In this document: in pieces, positions 36,783-45,735 of the stretch
How the letters are laid out: the number at the start of each line of letters is the position of its first letter
Position numbering within the stretch: the stretch's first letter is position 1
Assembly (NCBI GenBank): GCA_002796325.1
Contig: PCXA01000018.1
Location: 124,001 to 188,000 of the forward strand
Length of the DNA stretch: 64,000 nt
Direction: 5' to 3'
Source of the DNA: Deltaproteobacteria bacterium CG11_big_fil_rev_8_21_14_0_20_47_16
GTDB taxonomy: Bacteria > UBA10199 > GCA-002796325 > 1-14-0-20-47-16
Program-made: the position numbers and the translations under genes
Notes under the pieces: model-generated
Databases searched by the model: none
Seen by the model: the letters and a program-made list of their open reading frames with translations, nothing else
What the model was told of the DNA's origin: nothing

Positions 36783-37227
36783 GGGTTTCACTTTGCTCGA
36801 AGTTTTGGTGGCATTGGGGATCCTGGCAGTTTCAATTACAGCCATTTTGCAAATGTTTGGTACGTCAATGTCCACAAGTGCACGTGCAGAGCGAGTTACA
36901 GTGGCAACGATGCTGGCACGTCAAAAAATGGCGGAGCAAGTAATTAAAATTGATAAAGACCTTTTGGAAGGTAAATTCCCGGATACGACCGAGGAGTCTG
37001 ATGGTGATTTTGATGAGCCGTATCAAGACTATAAATGGAAGATTAAAATGCGAAAAGTTGAAATTCCAATGCCACCACAGGATAAGTTAGATGCGCAAGC
37101 AGCCATTATGCAAATGATTAGTAAGCAAATTGGTGAGGCCGTCCGAGAAGTAAAGCTGTCTGTAATTTGGGAAGAACTTAATGAGCCTCATGATGTGACG
37201 GTGACAACCCATGTGGTCAAAAAATAA
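36754..37227 (+). CDS. gspI: Minor pseudopilin GspI
   Basis: 157 residues. The short leader NIVNLKNKG is followed by the prepilin motif NKGFTLLEVLVALGILAVSITAI with Glu at +5. The remainder has the length and composition of GspI and would form the tip complex with GspJ and GspK. Two ATG codons (36754 and 36757) are possible. The gene starts within gspH and overlaps gspJ by 17 bases, so the minor pseudopilins are translationally coupled. Confidence 0.9.
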   Translation: MMNIVNLKNKGFTLLEVLVALGILAVSITAILQMFGTSMSTSARAERVTVATMLARQKMAEQVIKIDKDLLEGKFPDTTEESDGDFDEPYQDYKWKIKMRKVEIPMPPQDKLDAQAAIMQMISKQIGEAVREVKLSVIWEELNEPHDVTVTTHVVKK

Positions 37228-37903
37228 TAGCGGTATGACATTGATTGAAGTCATGGTGGCCATGTTCATTTTGGCGATTATGACCATTTTACTCCAACAA
37301 ATTACAAATTCTAATTTGGATTCCATCGATAGGGTTGAGAAGCGAGATGCAGTTGTTCACTCTGCACGAGTAGCCATGCGACGCTTGGTCATGGATTTGG
37401 CAAATGCATTTATTGTGGCGCCAACTCCGGCGATGCAAGGTCTTCAGTCTGGAAATCCTGTGATTGAAACGCGATTTAATGGGCAAGGGCATGGTGGACG
37501 AGATCAGTTGAGTTTTACAACTTTTTCACACTTGCGCTATGTCAATAATGTCCGTGAATCTGATCAATCAACTGTGAGCTATTTTGTTGAGAACGACAAG
37601 GATGACCACGATAATTTGCAGTTGTTAAGGCGTGAAGCCCCCAGTGTTGATGTGGGTAGTGTTGAGAAGGGAACAGCTTATGCCATAACGGATCATCTGA
37701 AGGCATTCACCCTCCAATATCTAGACATTAAAACAAATGAATGGCGTAGTGATTGGGATTCCAAAGATACGGCGCGTCTAACCAAGCTGCCGCGTGCTGT
37801 TAAAATCCAGATCGATATCATTGACCCCAACGACAAGGATAATGTGCTGAAGTTTAGCACCATTGCACTGGTACAATTATGGCAAATGCCAATCGACTTT
37901 TAA
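37211..37903 (+). CDS. gspJ: Minor pseudopilin GspJ
   Basis: 230 residues. The leader WSKNNSG precedes GMTLIEVMVAMFILAIMTILLQQ with Glu at +5. The C-terminal half is beta-rich (YLDIKTNEWRSDWDSKD, RLTKLPRAVKIQIDIIDPND), matching GspJ. It overlaps gspI at the start and gspK at the end. Confidence 0.9.
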   Translation: MWSKNNSGMTLIEVMVAMFILAIMTILLQQITNSNLDSIDRVEKRDAVVHSARVAMRRLVMDLANAFIVAPTPAMQGLQSGNPVIETRFNGQGHGGRDQLSFTTFSHLRYVNNVRESDQSTVSYFVENDKDDHDNLQLLRREAPSVDVGSVEKGTAYAITDHLKAFTLQYLDIKTNEWRSDWDSKDTARLTKLPRAVKIQIDIIDPNDKDNVLKFSTIALVQLWQMPIDF

Positions 37904-39210
37904 AAGGAATGAGATCACGATTCAGCAATCGCGGAGTTGCTCTCTTATTGGTTTTGGGGGCAATCATGATGTTGACGATTGCTGTGAGCATGTTTGCAGA
38001 TAACACGGATATCCAATTTGAATTGGCCTATAACGAGCGCGATCGCTTACAGGCTGAATATTTAGCATATTCGGCAACTAATTTAATGTTGTTGGAACTA
38101 CAAATGGAGAAGTCAGCGAAAAGCATGTTGGCGAATGCGCCAGCTGCTGTCTCTGAGGGCCTGGGTTCCACTCCATTGTGTCAGAAATTTCCTATGTCAT
38201 CATCCCTACTAAAGGCAATTTTTTTGGGAGGCATGTTGGATGGCAACAAATCGGCTGCAGATGGGGAAGTTGCTCCGCCGATTGAAAAGAAGGATGGCCC
38301 TGTGATTACGGGTTTCCAACAGGAAGCGGCCAAAGAATTTTTAGACTTTTCGGGTGATTTTGATGGCCAATGTGCTGACTTGCAAACACGTATCAACCTC
38401 AATCAGTTCTTTGATTTGGATCCAGCGCAGCAAGCGATTGCAGCGGTTAATCCGTACGATCAGCTAAAGCTCACCATTATGTCGCTTTTGCAGCAGCCCG
38501 TTTATAAGGAATTATTTGATGAAACTAAGCCAGACGATATTAAAAATATTGTGCGCAATATTGCAGACTGGATTGATAAAAATGATGTGATTAATGAGTT
38601 GAGTGGGTTGACTGGTGGACCTGAAACCAGTCTTTATGATTCATCGAGTTATGGGGCAGCTTCTCACCAGGTTAAAAATGGCAAAATGCTTACATTAGAT
38701 GAGGTCTACCTTGTGAAAGACGTTCTGGATGATTGGTTTACGCCATTTCGTGAAATTTTTACTGTTTATGGAGACAATAAGGTTAATATTTGCCAGGCTG
38801 ATGATTCAGTGGTGATGGCGGTTTTGGCCCGCTATCTTACGGGCAATCAACGTTTTGGAAACATTGATCTTACAAAGCCAGAGTTGAAAGAGGCAATCAA
38901 AACAGCATTGGCCACAGCATGTGAGGCCCCACAACCAAAGCCGGCCGAGATTGCACAAGCTATAGACGCTGTATTGGCCGGCAATACGGATAATAACCAA
39001 GGGGCATCCACATCCCAACCCGCAAACCCTTCGTCGCAGACCCCAGTAACTGCATCCAATTTAACTCAGTTGATTACAACAGAAACCCAGTGGTATGAAT
39101 TAAAGTCCACTGGCCAAGTGGGTGATGTTATAGTACACCTCACTCAGGTCTGGGATACAAAAGGAACCAATCCCAGTCAGTGGAAGTTAATATATTCTAA
39201 ACTGGAATAA
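37879..39210 (+). CDS. gspK: Minor pseudopilin GspK
   Basis: 443 residues, longer than the ~310-330 of well-studied GspK. The prepilin site is in SNRGVALLLVLGAIMMLTIAV; as usual for GspK the +5 residue is not a glutamate (it is Leu here). The large helical insert domain characteristic of the pilus-tip cap (ADWIDKNDVINELSG..., LTLDEVYLVKDVLDDW) is present, followed by a Ser/Pro/Gln-rich stretch (about residues 376-395) and a small terminal domain. An internal ATG at 37909 is an alternative start that avoids the gspJ overlap. Confidence 0.88.
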   Translation: MANANRLLKGMRSRFSNRGVALLLVLGAIMMLTIAVSMFADNTDIQFELAYNERDRLQAEYLAYSATNLMLLELQMEKSAKSMLANAPAAVSEGLGSTPLCQKFPMSSSLLKAIFLGGMLDGNKSAADGEVAPPIEKKDGPVITGFQQEAAKEFLDFSGDFDGQCADLQTRINLNQFFDLDPAQQAIAAVNPYDQLKLTIMSLLQQPVYKELFDETKPDDIKNIVRNIADWIDKNDVINELSGLTGGPETSLYDSSSYGAASHQVKNGKMLTLDEVYLVKDVLDDWFTPFREIFTVYGDNKVNICQADDSVVMAVLARYLTGNQRFGNIDLTKPELKEAIKTALATACEAPQPKPAEIAQAIDAVLAGNTDNNQGASTSQPANPSSQTPVTASNLTQLITTETQWYELKSTGQVGDVIVHLTQVWDTKGTNPSQWKLIYSKLE

Positions 39211-39218
39211 GGGACGCA

Positions 39219-40874
39219 ATGCCACAAATCATCCTGGGGGTGGATGTTGGAAGTTACTCGGTCAAAGTGGCCGAGATTGTGCGTAGCTTTAATCATTTTG
39301 AGTTACGTCATTTCTACGAACGACCCATCCCATATAATGATGTATTAACGCCCGAAGAATCCACGACCAGTGCGCTCACGGGTCTTGTGGAGGAGCATGG
39401 TCTGCACTGGGATTCGCTGATTACAGCCATCCCTGGTCAGCATGTGGCATGTCGTGAAGTGTTTTTGCCATTTGGCCCCAAAAAAGTTGGCCAAACCATT
39501 GAATTTGAACTGGAAAATTTCCTGCCATTTCCGATCGATGAAGTATCATACGATTACTATATTGTTCGTGGTGACAAATCTTCTTCTGAAATGTTGGTGG
39601 CCTATGTGACGAAGGCCGAATTGGGCAAATTTCTCTCAACCATGCAAGGTGGTGGGATGGATCCGCGGCGTGTGGGCGTTGAAGGCGCAGAGCTCGTTAG
39701 TTTGATGCATATTGGTATGGTGCCCCCGGAAGGGTCCTATGCCATGGTGGATATCGGACATAGTAAAACCACACTGACAATTTGCCGTGGCAAACAATTG
39801 GCCTTCATGCGCACCATTCTCATCGGTGGCAAGCATTACACAGAGGCCATTGCCAATGCGCTGCATGTGCCAATGGATGAAGCTGAAAAATTAAAAATTG
39901 AAATTGGCCAGCTACCAGTTGAGGGCGAAGAGCCCATTCTGGATGATATTTCAAAGACAGTTGTCAAGGTCATGCAAGAGCTGACCAATGAATTGGTTTT
40001 GCAAATCAGGCAAACATTTTTTGCGCATCAGGATAAAAACGAAGAAGTGGTCAGTGGTTTATATTTGTCGGGTGGGACATCCCGAATTCGTGGAATTGAC
40101 CGTTACTTGTCTCATCGTCTGAAATTGAATGCTATTTTTCTGAACTGTTTCGATTTCCATTTTTGTAAAATCGGCCAGAGTGATGCCCATCCTCAAGTGG
40201 TGCCCATGGCCATGGCGATTGCACTGAGAGGTGTTGCGCCTGCGGGTCTTCCGGATCTGAACTTTAGAAAAGGGGATTTTGCATATAAGGGTAATGTCCA
40301 ACAGTTGGGTGGAGGTATTCGTCGTGCAGTAGCGGCATTGATTGTAATTCTTGTTTTGGCGATATCCTATTATGCACTACGCTCCTACACTTTGAATTCC
40401 AGTGTCGATCAATTAACTAAAGAAATAAAACAGTTGGTTAAACAAGCAATTCCGACTGCTGATGATAAATCAATCAGTAACCCATCTGCAGCGCTTCGAT
40501 TTGTGAAGGGCAAGCAAAATGAGGTTGGTGAACGTTTGCAGAAATTATCAGGCCTGCTTGATCGTAATGTTTTAAATGTTCTTTTGGAAATATCGTCTAA
40601 GTTGCCGCCGCGTAACGAATTGTCTCTGAATGTAGATGATATGAACTTTATGGATGATGGAAAAATAAAGCTTAAGGGATACACAGACTCACAAGAGTCA
40701 TTCAATAAAATCCGAGATGCGCTCATGCAATCAGGATTATTTCGCAATGTAATTGGTAGTGCAGGCCCAGGGACTATTAAAGATACCGTGGCTTTTGATA
40801 TTTCATTTGAGTTGAAACCCACAGACGGTGAAGCGCCAGAGGCATCATCAAAAGAAAATGCACCCAGGAGGTAG
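39219..40874 (+). CDS. gspL: GspL, PilM/PilN-type fusion
   Basis: 551 residues. The cytoplasmic N-terminal 350 residues have the actin-like PilM/GspL fold (GVDVGSYSVKVAEI, YAMVDIGHSKTTLTICRG and SGGTSRIRGIDRYLSHRL). One membrane helix lies at about residues 368-388 (ALIVILVLAISYYALRS), followed by a PilN-like periplasmic part with a predicted coiled coil and an alpha/beta ferredoxin-like domain (ELSLNVDDMNFMDDGKIKLKGYTDSQESFNKIRDAL). GspL links the ATPase GspE to GspM and GspF. The SD AAGGGACG is good, and gspM follows after two bases. Confidence 0.9.
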   Translation: MPQIILGVDVGSYSVKVAEIVRSFNHFELRHFYERPIPYNDVLTPEESTTSALTGLVEEHGLHWDSLITAIPGQHVACREVFLPFGPKKVGQTIEFELENFLPFPIDEVSYDYYIVRGDKSSSEMLVAYVTKAELGKFLSTMQGGGMDPRRVGVEGAELVSLMHIGMVPPEGSYAMVDIGHSKTTLTICRGKQLAFMRTILIGGKHYTEAIANALHVPMDEAEKLKIEIGQLPVEGEEPILDDISKTVVKVMQELTNELVLQIRQTFFAHQDKNEEVVSGLYLSGGTSRIRGIDRYLSHRLKLNAIFLNCFDFHFCKIGQSDAHPQVVPMAMAIALRGVAPAGLPDLNFRKGDFAYKGNVQQLGGGIRRAVAALIVILVLAISYYALRSYTLNSSVDQLTKEIKQLVKQAIPTADDKSISNPSAALRFVKGKQNEVGERLQKLSGLLDRNVLNVLLEISSKLPPRNELSLNVDDMNFMDDGKIKLKGYTDSQESFNKIRDALMQSGLFRNVIGSAGPGTIKDTVAFDISFELKPTDGEAPEASSKENAPRR

Positions 40875-40876
40875 AT

Positions 40877-41461
40877 GTGGCTCTGATCAGTGGTTTGGGG
40901 AAGTTTAAATTTGAAAATTTGTATAACCAATTTTTAGGGTTACAGCCTCGTGAGCAAACAATGGCCCTTGTAGGTGCAGGGGTGGGTTTGTTGTTGATTA
41001 TTGTTATTCCTATCTGGCTTGCAACGGGACGTCTGGATAAGTTGCAGCGTACTTTGGATCAAGGGCAAAAGAGCATGAATGAAATTGTACATGCTATTGA
41101 TGATTACAATACCAATAAGGCAAAGCTGACTGCTTTGGAAAATAAATTGCGGAGTGGCTTTGATTCGAATGCCAACGTGACATTGGAGAATCTCGCCAAG
41201 CAGGCCAATATTAAATATGATATCCGATCACGTCCCAATGCAGTCCCAAAGGATCTCTATAATGAGACCAGCGTTGAAGTGAGTTTGAAGGATGTGTCTA
41301 TTAAACAGCTTGTCGATTACTTATATCAAATTGAGTATGGATCTGGACGTATTATGCGAATTGATCATCTACGTTTGAAGCCGACGTATAGTAATCGTAA
41401 AATGATTGATGCACGATTTGATGTGACGTCATTCCAATTACAAGAGAGTGAGCGCTCATGA
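40877..41461 (+). CDS. gspM: Type II secretion protein GspM
   Basis: 194 residues, GTG start with a strong AGGAGG SD. A single helix at about residues 32-54 (ALVGAGVGLLLIIVIPIWLA) is followed by a coiled coil and a ferredoxin-like periplasmic domain (SVEVSLKDVSIKQLVDYLYQIEYGSGRIMRIDHLRLKP). It partners GspL in the inner membrane. The ATGA overlap with gspN shows coupling. Confidence 0.85.
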   Translation: MALISGLGKFKFENLYNQFLGLQPREQTMALVGAGVGLLLIIVIPIWLATGRLDKLQRTLDQGQKSMNEIVHAIDDYNTNKAKLTALENKLRSGFDSNANVTLENLAKQANIKYDIRSRPNAVPKDLYNETSVEVSLKDVSIKQLVDYLYQIEYGSGRIMRIDHLRLKPTYSNRKMIDARFDVTSFQLQESERS

Positions 41462-42378
41462 AGCGTTTTGCACAGTGGGCAGGATATATTGTTTTTGGTG
41501 TCTTGGCATTTCTGTTCTTCTTGTATTGGACATTTCCATTTGATCAGGTCAAAGGTCGCCTGGAAGGTGGTCTTGAGTCAGCTTTGGGATCTGATTATGG
41601 TGTCCGCATTGATAGCATTTCCTCTAGTTTTATAACAGGTGTTGCACTCAAAGGTGTGACAATTTCAACTCGTACTAAAGGTGAGCTGATTCCAATCATG
41701 GTTGTGAATAAGGCCCGTTTGCGTGTCGGGCTCTTTTCAGTCATATTTGGCAATCCCTCAGTCAGCTTTTCTCTCGATTTTAAGAAAAGCTCCATTGATG
41801 GCACTGTTGTTAAGCGAGATAATAAATTGTCAATCAATGCGTCGCTTGAACCGATGCTCTTACAAAGTGTTCCATGGTTTTCAGATGTGCTGGGGTTGAA
41901 TTTAGACGGTAAGATCACAGGTGTTATATCGATGACCATGGCGCTTGATGGTAAAACCCCATCAGAAGGGGCCGCAAAGTTAGCCTTTTTAGCTGGGGAG
42001 CTGAAAGCAGGTTCCAAAATTCCATTGGGGCAGTTTGGGAGTATGGATGTTGCGACACCGGTTAAATTTGCACAAAATAAGGATTCCAAGCTTGTGATGG
42101 ATTGGTCCAAGGGCATGGTCAATTTGAAGGAATTTATATGGTCTGAAGGGGATTTGCAGATTGACCTTAAAGGCCAATTCTTCACTGGTGCTAATCTTGC
42201 AAGTACGCGTTTAAACATTAATGGAACAATTAAGCTATCACCAGAATTTGAAAAAGAGTTCCCAATTGTTGCAATGATTTCCAAACAGAAGCAAGCGGAT
42301 GGCAGTTACCCGATTGCGCTGACAGGCAATCTTACTCATGCCGGAATTAAAATTGGTGAATTTACGCTACCGCTCTAG
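41458..42378 (+). CDS. gspN: Type II secretion protein GspN (deltaproteobacteria/leptospiral type)
   Basis: 306 residues with an N-terminal helix (WAGYIVFGVLAFLFFLYW) and a long beta-rich periplasmic domain. The layout, with YGVRIDSISSSFITGVALKGVTIST and LFSVIFGNPSVSFSLDF, matches the GspN family of deltaproteobacterial and leptospiral T2SS rather than the short enterobacterial GspN. The exact role is unresolved. It is the last T2SS gene and overlaps the 3' end of ftsB on the opposite strand by 12 bases. Confidence 0.8.
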   Translation: MKRFAQWAGYIVFGVLAFLFFLYWTFPFDQVKGRLEGGLESALGSDYGVRIDSISSSFITGVALKGVTISTRTKGELIPIMVVNKARLRVGLFSVIFGNPSVSFSLDFKKSSIDGTVVKRDNKLSINASLEPMLLQSVPWFSDVLGLNLDGKITGVISMTMALDGKTPSEGAAKLAFLAGELKAGSKIPLGQFGSMDVATPVKFAQNKDSKLVMDWSKGMVNLKEFIWSEGDLQIDLKGQFFTGANLASTRLNINGTIKLSPEFEKEFPIVAMISKQKQADGSYPIALTGNLTHAGIKIGEFTLPL

Positions 42379-42681
42379 TTGAAAGATCACTTCGCCTGGA
42401 CGAATATAGCCTAATTCTTGGCGGATGATAATTTCGAGATAGCGGGGGTCATGTAAGAGTTTTTCTTCTTTCTTTAACTCATCTAATTTTGCCTGAAGGG
42501 TTTGCGATTCTGTAATCAAGTTCTTCTTTGTATTAAGTAGTGAGTAATAGGTGTAGAGTCCTTGATTCCCAAACACCGCAAACCAACAAAATGCTAGGAA
42601 AAGCAGCGCCATTGCCCATTGCAAGGGATTGAGCTCTGTTCTGCAGTGCTGAATTGCGCGTGTAATAAATCCTAGCTTCAT
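42367..42681 (-). CDS. ftsB: FtsB/DivIC-type septum formation initiator
   Basis: 104 residues. A membrane helix ([26 protein letters not shown]) is followed by a coiled coil ([27 protein letters not shown]) and the family's [23 protein letters not shown]-like ending. FtsB-type proteins bridge FtsL and FtsQ in the divisome. It is the last gene of the yebC-ruvCAB unit, coupled to ruvB by an ATGA overlap. Confidence 0.85.
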   Translation of the reverse strand: MKLGFITRAIQHCRTELNPLQWAMALLFLAFCWFAVFGNQGLYTYYSLLNTKKNLITESQTLQAKLDELKKEEKLLHDPRYLEIIIRQELGYIRPGEVIFQLER

Positions 42682-43697
42682 ACAAACAGATCCTCTTGAT
42701 TGCCATTGGCTGGCGGCGTTTTACCCAAATGCTGATAGGCGAGTAATGTTGCCACTCGCCCACGCGGTGTGCGGTTTAAAAAGCCACACTGAATCAAAAA
42801 TGGTTCGTAGACTTCTTCAATGGTGTCGGATTCCTCACCGATTGCGGCCGAAATGGTATCCAACCCCACAGGGCCACCACTAAATTTGTCGATAATGGTC
42901 ACTAGAATTTTGCGATCCATGACGTCAAATCCTTTGTGATCAATTTCGAGTAGTTGCAAGCCTGCACGCGCAACGTCTGGTGTAATAATGTTGTCAGCTT
43001 TCACTTGGGCATAGTCCCGCACGCGTCGTAAGAGACGATTGGCAATGCGCGGTGTGCCGCGGCACCGAAGAGCGACTTCGTGTGCCCCTTCTGGTGTGAT
43101 TTCAATGTTGAGCAATTGGGCTGAGCGCGTCACGATTCTTTCCAAATCGGAAGGCGTATAAAATTCCAGTTGGCACAGAATGCCGAAGCGATCGCGGAGT
43201 GGGGCGGAAAGAAGCCCTGAACGGGTGGTGGCGCCGATCAACGTGAACGGTGGTAAATCCAGTTTCACAGACCGTGCGCTGGGACCCTGGCCAATCATTA
43301 AGTCAATGTGATGATCTTCCATGGCAGGGTACAGAATTTCTTCCACTACGTGTGGCATGCGGTGAATTTCATCCACAAACAATACGTCGCCGTGCTCTAA
43401 GTTTGTGAGAATCGCTGCCAAATCACCCGCACGCTCCATGATGGGGCCCGACGTGCCCACCAATTTGGAACCCAATTCATTGGCGATGATATTTGCGAGC
43501 GATGTCTTGCCCAACCCGGGAGGGCCACAAAAGAGCAAATGGTCGAGAGACTCTTTACGTTGCTTAGCGGCTGTAATGAAAAGTGACAGCCGCTCTTTAA
43601 TAGGATCTTGCCCCACAAATTCGGTGAGTGTGCGTGGACGCAGGGTCATTTCTAATTGCTTTTCGGTATCATCAAATGGGTGGGGTGAGATGGTCAT
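42678..43697 (-). CDS. ruvB: Holliday junction branch-migration ATPase RuvB
   Basis: 339 residues, standard length. Walker A is [15 protein letters not shown] and Walker [12 protein letters not shown]; sensor 1 is in [20 protein letters not shown] and the winged-helix C-terminal domain ends with [13 protein letters not shown]. RuvB hexamers drive branch migration on RuvA tetramers in recombinational repair. The start overlaps the end of ruvA by four bases; SD AAGGAG is upstream. Confidence 0.97.
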   Translation of the reverse strand: MTISPHPFDDTEKQLEMTLRPRTLTEFVGQDPIKERLSLFITAAKQRKESLDHLLFCGPPGLGKTSLANIIANELGSKLVGTSGPIMERAGDLAAILTNLEHGDVLFVDEIHRMPHVVEEILYPAMEDHHIDLMIGQGPSARSVKLDLPPFTLIGATTRSGLLSAPLRDRFGILCQLEFYTPSDLERIVTRSAQLLNIEITPEGAHEVALRCRGTPRIANRLLRRVRDYAQVKADNIITPDVARAGLQLLEIDHKGFDVMDRKILVTIIDKFSGGPVGLDTISAAIGEESDTIEEVYEPFLIQCGFLNRTPRGRVATLLAYQHLGKTPPANGNQEDLFV

Positions 43698-44293
43698 GAT
43701 TTGGCCAGCTCCTTGAGTGCGGCTTTAATGAGCTGGGAAATCGGCATGTCGGCTGGATTTCCCAGGCGAATAAGTGCGCGCTCGGCTTCTTGTCGGTTGT
43801 ACCCCAAATTGACAAGTGCTGAAATGGCATCGCCTGAAACAGTTGGTTTAGATGCTGTTGCACCCAGAACGGGTAGGGTAACCATGCCGTCTTTAATGAG
43901 GCGGTCTTTCAAATCCAAAACAATTCGTTCGGCTGTTTTTTTGCCAACACCTGGAATGGCATTAAGTCGTGCAAGATCATCATTCACAACCGCTGAAACA
44001 AAATCGTTGGGCGCTAAACCAGAGAGCACCACAAGGGCGAGTTTGGGGCCAATACCTTGGACATTGATGAGTCGTTGGAAAATGCGCAACTCATGTGGTG
44101 ATAAAAATCCAAACAAGGCTATCTGATCTTCGCGCACGTGAGTATGAATATGAAATTGAATAGTGGCATCAGCAGTGTTGAGGGACTCAAGTGTTACCGG
44201 GGTAACGAAGACATGATAGCCGACGCCGTTCACCGAAATGACGACGTAGTCTGTGCCGCGACTTTTGAGTGTGCCTTCTAAATATGCAATCAT
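43694..44293 (-). CDS. ruvA: Holliday junction-binding protein RuvA
   Basis: 199 residues from the ATG at 44293 (SD GGGGGAT); an upstream in-frame ATG at 44323 lacks support. Domain I is the OB-fold ([19 protein letters not shown]), domain II contains the two helix-hairpin-helix motifs ([17 protein letters not shown] and [21 protein letters not shown]), and domain III ([16 protein letters not shown]) regulates RuvB. Complete. Confidence 0.96.
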   Translation of the reverse strand: MIAYLEGTLKSRGTDYVVISVNGVGYHVFVTPVTLESLNTADATIQFHIHTHVREDQIALFGFLSPHELRIFQRLINVQGIGPKLALVVLSGLAPNDFVSAVVNDDLARLNAIPGVGKKTAERIVLDLKDRLIKDGMVTLPVLGATASKPTVSGDAISALVNLGYNRQEAERALIRLGNPADMPISQLIKAALKELAKS

Positions 44294-44367
44294 GATCCCC
44301 CACGAAGCTTGAATGACGTGCATTCTACGCCACTTGCGATTGATGAGGCAACCTTTTTTAGCCTGGA

Positions 44368-44859
44368 TTACAACAGATTGGTACGAATTTGCAGGCGATG
44401 GGAGTGGGCATGGGTGATTGCAACGGCTAAGGCATCTGATGCGTCACTTGCCGCAACTTGGGGTAGTTTCAAAAGGCGTTTCACCATGGACTGGATTTGT
44501 TCTTTGCTGGCGTTGCCATACCCCACAAGAGATTGCTTAACCAATCGTGTGCTGTATTCCACCACGGGGATGCCGCATGCGGCTGCTGCGGCCAATGCAA
44601 CGCCCCGTGCTTGACCCAAAACAAGTGCACTTCGGGGGTTGTTGGCGACAAAGACTTCTTCAACCGCGACCACATCCGGTTTAAAATGGGAAAGAATCTT
44701 AATCAATTCGCTGTGAATAAAGTGAAGTTTGACCGCAGAGGAAAGTGATGCCGATGGAACGATCACACCATTATCGACATGACCCACACGGGCGCCTTCG
44801 CAGGCGACAATGCCGTAGCCAGTGACGCGGCTACCTGGATCAATGCCGAAAATAATCAT
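44368..44859 (-). CDS. ruvC: Holliday junction resolvase RuvC
   Basis: 163 residues. The four catalytic acidic residues are identifiable: Asp7 in FGIDPGSR, Glu in AVEEVFV, and the C-terminal pair in ASDASDALAVAITHAH. Motifs VLGQARGVAL and YGNASKEQIQSMVKRLL complete the family. It resolves Holliday junctions by symmetric nicks. It starts two bases after the yebC stop. Confidence 0.97.
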   Translation of the reverse strand: MIIFGIDPGSRVTGYGIVACEGARVGHVDNGVIVPSASLSSAVKLHFIHSELIKILSHFKPDVVAVEEVFVANNPRSALVLGQARGVALAAAAACGIPVVEYSTRLVKQSLVGYGNASKEQIQSMVKRLLKLPQVAASDASDALAVAITHAHSHRLQIRTNLL

Positions 44860-44861
44860 TA

Positions 44862-45608
44862 TTATCCCAATTGCTCCATAATGGCTGGATCGATATCAAA
44901 GTTGGCGTACACATTTTGGACGTCGTCGTGTTCTTCCAAGGCGTCCATGAGCTTTAGCATTTTTTCAGCATCGTCTTTCTCAAGTTTTACAGTATTTTGT
45001 GGCACCATTTGAACAGCAGCTTCCACAATTTTGAGAGCGGCTTTTTCACAGGCATCTTTGACGGCCATAAAGCTGCTGGGATCGCATTGTACTTCCCAAA
45101 CGTCTTCTGCATCCTTGATGTCTTCTGCTCCCGCTTCCAGCGCGATGTCCATGAGTTTGTCTTCTGCAATGCTGGGTTTATCAATTGTAATAACACCGCG
45201 CTTATCAAATACCCATGCGACACTATTGGATTCACCCAAGTTGCCACCATGTTTAGAAAGCATGTGGCGCACTTCGGCAACGGTGCGGTTGCGATTGTCG
45301 GTCATAATTTCAACAAAGACAGCAACACCAGCTGGTCCATAACCTTCGAGTGTGCCTTCTTCGTAGTTAACGCCTTCAAGTTCGCCAGTTCCTTTTTTGA
45401 TCGCACGAGTGACGTTATCCGCTGGCATGTTGGCCGCCTTGGCTTTATCAATGACCATGCGGAGACGTGAATTAGAGTCAGGATCCCCGCCGCCCAGCCG
45501 CGCTGCGACTGTTATTTCCTTAATAATTTTGGAGAACATGGCACCACGTTTGGCGTCCGTAGCCCCTTTTTTCCGCTTAATTGTCGCCCATTTAGAGTGT
45601 CCTGACAT
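44862..45608 (-). CDS. yebC: YebC/PmpR-family protein
   Basis: 248 residues, full length. The start [14 protein letters not shown] and the following [20 protein letters not shown] are the family signature; the acidic C-terminal region ([18 protein letters not shown]..., [16 protein letters not shown]) is also present. YebC proteins act as transcription regulators or help ribosomes through proline stretches; the context here is the conserved yebC-ruvC-ruvA-ruvB block. SD AAGGA lies about nine bases before the ATG. Confidence 0.96.
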   Translation of the reverse strand: MSGHSKWATIKRKKGATDAKRGAMFSKIIKEITVAARLGGGDPDSNSRLRMVIDKAKAANMPADNVTRAIKKGTGELEGVNYEEGTLEGYGPAGVAVFVEIMTDNRNRTVAEVRHMLSKHGGNLGESNSVAWVFDKRGVITIDKPSIAEDKLMDIALEAGAEDIKDAEDVWEVQCDPSSFMAVKDACEKAALKIVEAAVQMVPQNTVKLEKDDAEKMLKLMDALEEHDDVQNVYANFDIDPAIMEQLG

Positions 45609-45735
45609 AGCTGCATCCTTTCGATTGTTGCGATGCGCCTGCCACTATCTGAATCTTTGTGAGTGGTCCATATTTACTTTTGTGGCCGAATTGTTTACAA
45701 GCACCACACACTTAACCGGGGGTGGAGAGAAGCAT

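Noticed and set aside
45397-45735. In-frame upstream extension of the 836-residue gene
   Set aside because: It lies inside yebC on the opposite strand and lacks a family match; the SD-supported ATG at 45736 is more likely.
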